Of a stretch of 62,247 nt of DNA, positions 56,289 through 62,247 are shown piece by piece. Position numbers and translations under genes: made by a program. The notes under the pieces are model-generated. The model was not told where the DNA came from. It saw only the letters and a program-made list of their open reading frames with translations, and made no database searches. The stretch is taken from assembly GCA_964652975.1 (NCBI GenBank), contig CAZZCN010000008.1, positions 1 to 62,247 of the forward strand. The letters are read 5' to 3'. Every line of letters begins with the position of its first letter. The first letter of the stretch is position 1. The stretch is from CAZZCN01 sp964652975 (GTDB lineage: Bacteria > Bacillota > Clostridia > Saccharofermentanales > UBA5734).

Positions 56289-57224
56289 CTACGCTTTACC
56301 ATCGCATCCTAAAACGTTGACAAGCTTGTTCTTGACAAGTTCTTTGATTGCGGTACGTGCAGGTGCAAGGTATTGACGAGGGTCGAAATGGTCAGGATGC
56401 TCTCCGAAATACTTACGGATTGAACCTGTCATTGCAAGACGAAGATCTGAGTCGATATTAATCTTACAAACTGCCATTTTGGCTGCCTGTCTGAGCATTT
56501 CTTCAGGAATTCCGATAGCATCAGGCATTTTGCCGCCGTTGTCATTAATCATCTTGACATATTCAGGAATAACAGATGATGCACCGTGTAGAACAATCGG
56601 GAATCCCGGAAGCTTCTTCTGAATCTCTTCAAGGATGTCAAATCTCAACTGTGGCTTGACACCTGGTTTGAATTTGAATGCACCGTGGCTTGTGCCTATG
56701 GCTATTGCAAGAGAGTCAACTCCTGTTCTTGTAACAAAGTCATAAACCTGTTCAGGATCTGTATAAGAAGCATCCTCTGCGTTTACATGAACTGCATCCT
56801 CGATACCTGCAAGACGTCCAAGCTCTCCTTCGACTGTTACACCGCGAGCGTGAGCATATTCTACCACCTGCTTGGTAAGTGCGACATTGTCTTCATATGA
56901 ATGGTGGGATCCGTCAATCATAACAGAGGTAAATCCACCATCGATACAGGATTTGCAAAGTTCGAAAGTATCACCGTGGTCAAGATGCACGCAGATTGGA
57001 AGGTCTGTTTCAATCAAAGCAGCGTCTACAAGCTTCATAAGATAAGTATGGTTGGCATATTTCCTTGCACCCGAGGAAACCTGTAATATAAGCGGAGCAT
57101 TTACTTCCTTCGCTGCTTCTGTGATTCCCTGGATAATCTCCATATTGTTAACATTGAATGCGCCAATTGCGTATCCGCCCTCATAGGCTTTCTTGAACAT
57201 TTCTTTTGATGTAACTAACGGCAT
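56289..57224 (-). CDS. fba: Class II fructose-1,6-bisphosphate aldolase
   Basis: A 311-residue zinc aldolase of glycolysis. Zinc and substrate motifs: VHLDHGDTF, EGELGRLAG, IGTSHGAFK and VLHGASS; GAFNVNN near the start. AAGGAG lies before the ATG. It stands alone between two terminators, with its own promoter at 57293-57321. Length is that of the type A/B Firmicutes enzyme. Confidence 0.96.
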   Translation of the reverse strand: MPLVTSKEMFKKAYEGGYAIGAFNVNNMEIIQGITEAAKEVNAPLILQVSSGARKYANHTYLMKLVDAALIETDLPICVHLDHGDTFELCKSCIDGGFTSVMIDGSHHSYEDNVALTKQVVEYAHARGVTVEGELGRLAGIEDAVHVNAEDASYTDPEQVYDFVTRTGVDSLAIAIGTSHGAFKFKPGVKPQLRFDILEEIQKKLPGFPIVLHGASSVIPEYVKMINDNGGKMPDAIGIPEEMLRQAAKMAVCKINIDSDLRLAMTGSIRKYFGEHPDHFDPRQYLAPARTAIKELVKNKLVNVLGCDGKA

Positions 57225-57292
57225 AATTATTCTCCTTTATATTCTCAAATTTTTATAAAAAATACAGAACTGATATAAATTCTATCTAAACC

Positions 57293-57321
57293 ATTGTATG
57301 ATTAAAAAGGATATTCGTCAA
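57293..57321 (-). promoter_or_regulatory. SigmaA-type promoter of fba
   Basis: On the minus strand TTGACG, a 17-base spacer and TACAAT. Initiation near 57286 gives a leader of about 62 bases. Confidence 0.65.
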
Positions 57322-57498
57322 CTGCAAAATGTCAAGAATACTGGAGTACTTTGGCAGTATTTTATATACAGATTTACAACTGGGGAGAAAATATTTTCAT
57401 AACAATACCAGGTTTTTTGATCAACCATTTCATCTGATCAATTCTTGGTTTTACTTGCCAATTCAAGCAACGATTTTTCATTAAAAATAAACAAACAA

Positions 57499-57519
57499 AC
57501 GGAGCTTTTTACGCTCCGT
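57499..57519 (-). terminator. Intrinsic terminator after the propeller lipoprotein gene
   Basis: On the minus strand ACGGAGC and GCTCCGT pair around a 7-base loop, followed by TTGTTTGTTTATT. It lies 57 bases past the stop. Confidence 0.8.
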
Positions 57520-57575
57520 CTGCTTACAAATATTAAATCTAGAATGCAGCCTCAAAACATTTGGTAAAAAACGTA

Positions 57576-60011
57576 CTAATTAGATTTTACTGCAGGGTCT
57601 ACAGCTTCTTTTGTACCGGTGCCTGATGAACCCTCGGTAGCACCACCTGAACCATCAGTCTTGCCTTCCGGGTATGAAGGCACTTCCTGGAAGGCATAAT
57701 AGTTAACTTCTTTAAAACCCGGAAGCTCGATTTTGCCTTTATCAGAGAAGTCTGTAAGCGAGCTTGCCTTAACAAAAGCATCTGAAATTGTGAACAGTGT
57801 GTCGCCTATAAACATTCCTCGTTTTACAGAATACAGGTATTCGTTCTTATAAAGCATTTCGTATTGTGCCCAGTATTCCTTTTCTGTTGGTTCTTGCACT
57901 GGAAGATCAATTGTATAATGAGATATCCTTCCTTTTTCGTATAGTTTATTTTCAGAAGATATGCCTAGGATCATGAATCCGGTAAAATTAGGCATTCCGT
58001 ATGCAAATCTGTCTGCCTGCTGCGAAATCAGCTTTTTATATATCGTTATCGGGAATCCAATTATATTCTTCTCTTTGGAGTATAGGAGTGCTTTGTGGTT
58101 ATTGAGCAACTCTGAATATGTTCCACTGTCACCGACTATGAAGGTCGAAATTTCTTTTGGATTGGATATATCCGCCACATCGAACAATGACACTTTAAAC
58201 CCAAGTTCAATTGCTCTACCGTTCTCTTCGAAGGCATCCTTGCCGAATCCCAAAAGAAGTGTATCGCTAATCGGATGCAGATATTGACTGTATCCAGGTA
58301 TTTTCAGTTCTCCTTTTACTTGTGGTTTGGTTGGGCTGGTAAGGTCTATTACGAACAGAGGGTCTGTCGTCCTGAATGTTACCATGAATGCCTTGTTGCC
58401 AAGGAATCTTACTGATTTGATTGTCTCGCGTGTACCCAGTCCTTCTACTTTTCCGACAACTTTCAAATCCTTGTCAAGCACATACAGATTATTCATTGAA
58501 GTAAATTCGCCTTCGCGCCAGCTGTCTCCGGTGGTGGTGGCAATTCTGAAATATCCGTTGTTTTCGTCCATTGCAAACTGGTTCAATACATATCCCGGAA
58601 CTTCTCCTGAACCTCTCGGTGTGATTGTTCCGTCCTTTATCTCAAATCTGAATACATCGGTAAAAACCTTATATACCGGCGGCTCGAAAACTTGGAAAAC
58701 ATCCTTTACTATCGTTGTTACTACACTGTCCTTGGGGGTATCCTGCACTGCTGATGCTGTTGTTTCTGTTGTGCCACCAGCTGTTGTCGTGTTTGCTTCT
58801 TTAATTGTTGTTGAATCAGGCGCAACTGCGTCTGTCTTGGTAGCAGCACTTGAAGTGGTGGCTGTTCCTGTTCCATTACCGTCGGCTTTCGTCTCCTCGG
58901 CAACCTCTGTTGTGTAAGTTACGCCGTCTTTAGTCTGGGTATCTGCTGTTTCATCGTAAGTATACCTTGAACTTGCTATATAGATGTTAGATGGCGATGC
59001 ATAAAGATTCTCACCGGCTCCGAGAACAGCTGATGTCTGGGGTTTGCTTGTGTTATCCTGGGTGTTGATACCCGAAAGCACGAGGAAGCTGCCATAGTCT
59101 CTATTTTCAACAACCATCAATGACGATACGGGAAGCATCTCCCACTCATCTGTTGCTGCAGAGTCTTTTATTGCAGGTATCAATAGATTCATATCCTTGC
59201 TCTCATAATATGAATACAGGTATTTGTTGGTAATTACGTATACATATTCATTAACTCTTCTTGAGGATATATATGTTCCTTCTTGCAGATATTCTCTTGT
59301 TAATGTCGGTTTGGTTATGTCTTTAATGTCAAAAACCTGAACCATTACATTCTGTTGTCCCCAGTATCCGTACTTGTAATCAGGTGCGATAGCTATGTCC
59401 TTTTGTGGTTCGACTGTACCTGCTGATGCTGCTGAACCGGTTTTAGATGCTGCCGCCTTCAATGCCTCGGCTAGTCTGTCGTCATAGCTGTACGTAATCA
59501 ATGTGATTTTCTGGTTCGTCTCGTCCAAAAACATTTCTATAGGTGTGACTGTGTTTTTCTCGGGTTGGTTGACATACAGATATTGAATCTGCGCAACGAT
59601 CTTCATATTTGCTGGATTTTGTGCATCAACTATGATAAAACGACCGTTTGCAATGATATACAGGTATTTGCCGTCGGTCTTCACCATATCGGCTTCGTCA
59701 ACACCCTCAACTTGAAGATTCGTTTTAGAGTAGTCCTGCAAAGAAGAATCTTGAGCCGGGGCACCTGTCTTGTCACCAGCTGCATCGTTAAGCGCTGTCT
59801 CCTGCATGGCTCCCTTAAACATACGACCGAAAATTCCCGCGTTTGTTTTCTTAAGGCTTGACTCAATAAGCTTTTGAATGTCAGTGTAATTCTTGTAGGT
59901 CGCCAGCCCTTCAACTTTTGACACCGGTTTCGGTAAAAAGCTACATGCACTTAACACAGATACAACAAGAACAAATGTCAGAACAACTGCGATGATTTTT
60001 TTGATTTTCAT
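57576..60011 (-). CDS. Secreted beta-propeller-domain lipoprotein
   Basis: An 811-residue exported protein. Residues 1-24 form a lipoprotein signal with lipobox LSAC, so the mature protein should be lipid-anchored at its Cys. The rest matches the C-terminal beta-propeller family of clostridial secreted proteins (PF09826-like): repeated blades such as TDGKYLYIIANGRF, EYVYVITNKYLY and NKAFMVTFRTTDPLFVIDL. A Thr/Ala/Ser-rich low-complexity insert (about 375-440) breaks one blade, and the C-terminus is Gly/Ser-rich. GGAGGG lies 6 bases before the ATG at 60011. Molecular role unknown; in this class a surface binding or protein-interaction scaffold is likely. Confidence 0.88.
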   Translation of the reverse strand: MKIKKIIAVVLTFVLVVSVLSACSFLPKPVSKVEGLATYKNYTDIQKLIESSLKKTNAGIFGRMFKGAMQETALNDAAGDKTGAPAQDSSLQDYSKTNLQVEGVDEADMVKTDGKYLYIIANGRFIIVDAQNPANMKIVAQIQYLYVNQPEKNTVTPIEMFLDETNQKITLITYSYDDRLAEALKAAASKTGSAASAGTVEPQKDIAIAPDYKYGYWGQQNVMVQVFDIKDITKPTLTREYLQEGTYISSRRVNEYVYVITNKYLYSYYESKDMNLLIPAIKDSAATDEWEMLPVSSLMVVENRDYGSFLVLSGINTQDNTSKPQTSAVLGAGENLYASPSNIYIASSRYTYDETADTQTKDGVTYTTEVAEETKADGNGTGTATTSSAATKTDAVAPDSTTIKEANTTTAGGTTETTASAVQDTPKDSVVTTIVKDVFQVFEPPVYKVFTDVFRFEIKDGTITPRGSGEVPGYVLNQFAMDENNGYFRIATTTGDSWREGEFTSMNNLYVLDKDLKVVGKVEGLGTRETIKSVRFLGNKAFMVTFRTTDPLFVIDLTSPTKPQVKGELKIPGYSQYLHPISDTLLLGFGKDAFEENGRAIELGFKVSLFDVADISNPKEISTFIVGDSGTYSELLNNHKALLYSKEKNIIGFPITIYKKLISQQADRFAYGMPNFTGFMILGISSENKLYEKGRISHYTIDLPVQEPTEKEYWAQYEMLYKNEYLYSVKRGMFIGDTLFTISDAFVKASSLTDFSDKGKIELPGFKEVNYYAFQEVPSYPEGKTDGSGGATEGSSGTGTKEAVDPAVKSN

Positions 60012-60155
60012 ATAAATCCCTCCAAATTTCATTTTAATTTTTACTATCAGTATAAATACGAATATAAAATACAATCGGTACTACTATTTATACGATATTA
60101 ATTTTCAAATGTTCCATGGTTTTCGTAAAATAAAAAATGTTCTTCCAAAATAAAA

Positions 60156-60184
60156 ATATCCCCATATATTCAATTGGGGATATC
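60156..60184 (-). terminator. Intrinsic terminator downstream of purB
   Basis: On the minus strand ATATCCCC and GGGGATAT pair around a 12-base loop, followed by TTTTTATTTT. It lies about 165 bases past the purB stop, with no gene between. Confidence 0.75.
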
Positions 60185-60288
60185 TTTCAAATCTATATTT
60201 CGTTGTATGAAAAACATTCACAATTCTTCATTTGATTCTGATATAAACTCAGCTTCATTTTACGACATTATAAGTTGTAAAATTTCAT

Positions 60289-60342
60289 ATTTTGATGATT
60301 CTTGTTTCAGTACTTATTTTGATGATTTTTGTTTAAATACTT
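60289..60342. repeat. 27-base tandem duplication after purB
   Basis: Two adjacent copies of a unit beginning ATTTTGATGATT and ending TACTT, matching at 24 of 27 positions. A minor local duplication. Confidence 0.6.
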
Positions 60343-60345
60343 ATG

Positions 60346-61779
60346 TCAAACCTTCAGCGTCGGAAAAACATTCTCGATTTCTTTCTTGTACTTCTTAAGA
60401 ACAGGATAGATATCGTCCTCCAAAAACTCCTCGACCTGTTCAGGCGCCCGGCCTACGTACAATGATGGCTCAAGAAGATTATCCAGAGTATCCTGACTCA
60501 TTCCAAAAACAGGATCGGCAGCTATACGGTCCAGCAGGTCGTTTCTCTCACCGTTCATTTTAACATTTGCAGATGCCTCCATCGAATGTGTTCTGATAGC
60601 CTCATGGAGTTCCTGTCTGTCTCCTCCACGCTTTACAGCCTCCATCATAATATTCTCGGTGCACATGAACGGCAGTTCTTCATTTAGATGTTTCTTGATA
60701 ACATTAGGGTAGACCACAAGTCCGTCTGCAATATTCATATAAAGGCTCAAAATAGCATCCACACACAAAAATCCTTCCGGAATGGAAAGTCTCTTGTTGG
60801 CCGAATCGTCCAATGTGCGCTCAAACCACTGCGTAGCTGCAGTCATCGCAGGATTCTGGGCGTCAGCTATCACATATCTTGCCAACGAAGCAATTCGCTC
60901 GCTTCTCATTGGATTCCTCTTGTATGCCATTGCCGATGAACCGATTTGATTTTTCTCGAATGGCTCCTCGATCTCTTTTAAATGTGCCAACAGCCTTATA
61001 TCATTACTGAATTTTGTTGCACTCTGAGCTATACCCGAAAGTACATTCAAAACTCTTGCGTCGATTTTACGTGAATATGTCTGTCCGCTGACCGGATAAA
61101 CTCTGTCAAATCCCATTTTCCTCGCAATGCGTTCATCCAGTTCCTTGGTCTTTTTGTGGTTGTTGTCAAAAAGCGACATGAAGCTCGCCTGTGTTCCGGT
61201 GGTTCCCTTGCTTCCCAAAAACTCAAGGCTTTCGATTACATACTCCAAATCCTTGAGGTCTATAAGCAGGTCCATCATCCAAAGCGAAGCTCTTTTACCC
61301 ACAGTAACAAGCTGTGCGGGCTGAAAATGAGTAAATCCAAGTGTCGGCATGTCCTTGTAGCGGTCTGCAAAAGACGCGAGTTTCGCGAGTGTTGCGACAA
61401 GTTTGATTTTTGTCAGAACCAGTGCTTCTTTCATTAAAATCAGATCGGTGTTGTCACCTACATAGCAGGATGTCGCTCCTAGATGTATTATTCCCTTTGC
61501 CAGAGGACACTGCTCGCCATATGCATAAACATGCGCCATGACATCGTGTCTGACTTCCGCTTCCCGCTTCTGTGCCACGTCATAGTTGATTATATCTTCA
61601 AATTCCTTTAACTGGTCTATCTGTTCTTCGGAAATGTCAAGTCCAAGCTCCCGCTCTGTCTCTGCTAAAGCGATCCAAAGTTTTCGCCAGGTGCGGAACT
61701 TTTTGTCCGGTGAAAAGATATACTGCATCTCGTCACTCGCATATCTCGAATTCAAAGGGCTTTCATATTGATTTTTCAT
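60346..61779 (-). CDS. purB: Adenylosuccinate lyase
   Basis: A 477-residue enzyme for two purine-synthesis steps (SAICAR and adenylosuccinate cleavage). Motifs: HDVMAHVYAYGEQCP, HLGATSCYVGDNTDL (general-acid His), GTTGTQASF, and the fumarase-superfamily signature GSSAMAYKRNPMRSE. GGAGGAAG precedes the ATG. No riboswitch or other pur gene is near. It starts 40 bases after the HEPN gene, so it may be co-transcribed with the right-edge genes. Confidence 0.96.
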   Translation of the reverse strand: MKNQYESPLNSRYASDEMQYIFSPDKKFRTWRKLWIALAETERELGLDISEEQIDQLKEFEDIINYDVAQKREAEVRHDVMAHVYAYGEQCPLAKGIIHLGATSCYVGDNTDLILMKEALVLTKIKLVATLAKLASFADRYKDMPTLGFTHFQPAQLVTVGKRASLWMMDLLIDLKDLEYVIESLEFLGSKGTTGTQASFMSLFDNNHKKTKELDERIARKMGFDRVYPVSGQTYSRKIDARVLNVLSGIAQSATKFSNDIRLLAHLKEIEEPFEKNQIGSSAMAYKRNPMRSERIASLARYVIADAQNPAMTAATQWFERTLDDSANKRLSIPEGFLCVDAILSLYMNIADGLVVYPNVIKKHLNEELPFMCTENIMMEAVKRGGDRQELHEAIRTHSMEASANVKMNGERNDLLDRIAADPVFGMSQDTLDNLLEPSLYVGRAPEQVEEFLEDDIYPVLKKYKKEIENVFPTLKV

Positions 61780-61819
61780 TAACTGTCTTCCTCCACAATG
61801 ATAAGATTAAGAAAACTAT

Positions 61820-62209
61820 CTATTTCTCATTTAAAATTCTTGTAACAAAGTTAATAATTTTCGTTGCACATTCTAAAGCTTTTCTAGTATCATCTTCATT
61901 TATTTCAATTTCGTATGGATAACGCGGTTGTACACCATATGTTGAAATTATGCCACTCTCAATTTCAATTTCGGCAAAACTTCTGTCCCTATCTTTACAC
62001 ATTTCACATAATATCTTTAGTTCGTGAGTTTTTGGAGGAGTAATATCAAAATAAATAAGATACCCTTTTAATATTTTCTCTGAAGCCTGTTGGCATAAAA
62101 AACATATGATTTCATATGGCTTTGGGTGCATTGTATCGAGATAAACAGCAGAGTCATAGTCTCTTTTGGCAAATTTTATCCATTCATTCACTATTTCATT
62201 ATTGCTCAT
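61820..62209 (-). CDS. HEPN-domain protein (probable partner of an MNT nucleotidyltransferase)
   Basis: A 129-residue helical protein of the PF05168-type HEPN class: WIKFAKRDYDSA near the start, CFLCQQASEKILKGYLI and KTHELKILCEMC are the family signatures. Such proteins pair with small MNT nucleotidyltransferases; some pairs are toxin-antitoxin modules, others have unknown roles. The RxxxxH-type ribonuclease motif is not obvious here. AAGGA lies before the ATG, which overlaps the stop of the upstream frame. Confidence 0.85.
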   Translation of the reverse strand: MSNNEIVNEWIKFAKRDYDSAVYLDTMHPKPYEIICFLCQQASEKILKGYLIYFDITPPKTHELKILCEMCKDRDRSFAEIEIESGIISTYGVQPRYPYEIEINEDDTRKALECATKIINFVTRILNEK

Positions 62210-62247
62210 ATATTATAATTCCTTTTTCAAATACTTCCTTCTCCAAA
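62199..62247 (-). CDS. C-terminal end of probable MNT-type nucleotidyltransferase (partial)
   Basis: Fifteen codons enter from the right edge and read LEKEVFEKGIIIYEQ, stop at 62199. Minimal nucleotidyltransferases commonly end in a helix followed by a GxxLY(E) strand, and such genes lie next to HEPN genes, here with an 11-base overlap. The call rests on this short tail and the context. Confidence 0.5.
   Translation of the reverse strand, partial: LEKEVFEKGIIIYEQ

Larger units (their letters stand above)
57225..57575. other. Intergenic region between the propeller lipoprotein gene and fba
   Basis: Contains the fba promoter (57293-57321) and the terminator of the propeller gene (57499-57519). 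Nothing else identified. Confidence 0.6.
60012..60345. other. Intergenic region between purB and the propeller lipoprotein gene
   Basis: Holds the terminator at 60156-60184 and a 27-base tandem duplication at about 60289-60342. I see no gene and no clear promoter for the lipoprotein. Confidence 0.5.

Noticed and set aside
1..62247. tRNA, rRNA, CRISPR arrays, insertion sequences, prophage genes
   Set aside because: Looked for on both strands; no cloverleaf, spaced repeat array, transposase or phage structural gene recognised.

Overview
The window is chromosomal DNA of a low-to-mid GC Gram-positive bacterium, most likely class Clostridia. The reasons are a PolC-type replicative polymerase, a PASTA-kinase/PP2C-phosphatase pair, clostridial operon order around rpsB-polC and priA-def-fmt-rsmB-rlmN-stp-prkC-rsgA-rpe-thiN, strong AGGAGG ribosome binding sites, and many TTG starts. 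I cannot name a genus. The sequence is a draft: a 10-N gap interrupts one gene, and one nearby gene carries two frameshifts.

Layout. (1) 1-10.5 kb, minus strand: the first 3,226 codons of a giant secreted surface protein that runs off the left edge, translationally coupled to a small membrane-anchored protein. (2) 10.7-12.7 kb, plus strand: an AgrA/AgrC-like (LytTR/GHKL) two-component system divergent from the surface operon; both directions have extended -10 promoters. (3) 12.7-15.9 kb: a frameshifted GGDEF gene, then the radical-SAM (rSAM_link_UDG type) and DUF4130 pair implicated in DNA metabolism. (4) 15.9-45 kb, all minus strand: a long housekeeping block. Read in the direction of transcription it is rpsB-tsf-pyrH / frr-uppS-cdsA-dxr-rseP-ispG / dtxR-like-polC-priA / def-fmt-zinc peptidase-rsmB-rlmN-stp-prkC-rsgA-rpe-thiN, then hemolysin III and YjbQ. 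It joins translation, isoprenoid and phospholipid precursor synthesis, replication and Ser/Thr signalling. (5) 45.3-48 kb, plus strand: an unknown zinc-ribbon-like membrane protein and a PepV-type dipeptidase. (6) 48-52 kb, minus strand: a membrane-anchored transglutaminase-like protein, and an ABC-2 exporter with a small PLDc_N-type membrane protein. (7) 52.4-62.2 kb: a SulP anion transporter, an acyl-CoA synthetase, class II fructose-bisphosphate aldolase, a beta-propeller lipoprotein, purB, and a HEPN gene with the tail of a probable MNT nucleotidyltransferase at the right edge.

Most worth a second look: PolC's proofreading exonuclease has lost its catalytic DxE motif although the polymerase site looks intact. 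Two tandem three-way-junction structures with compensatory base changes lie after the zinc peptidase gene. A family of paired hairpins joined by a CATAGAG / CTCTATG linker lies after several genes. The giant surface protein sits beside a private-looking two-component system. No tRNA, rRNA, CRISPR array, insertion sequence or prophage was seen.
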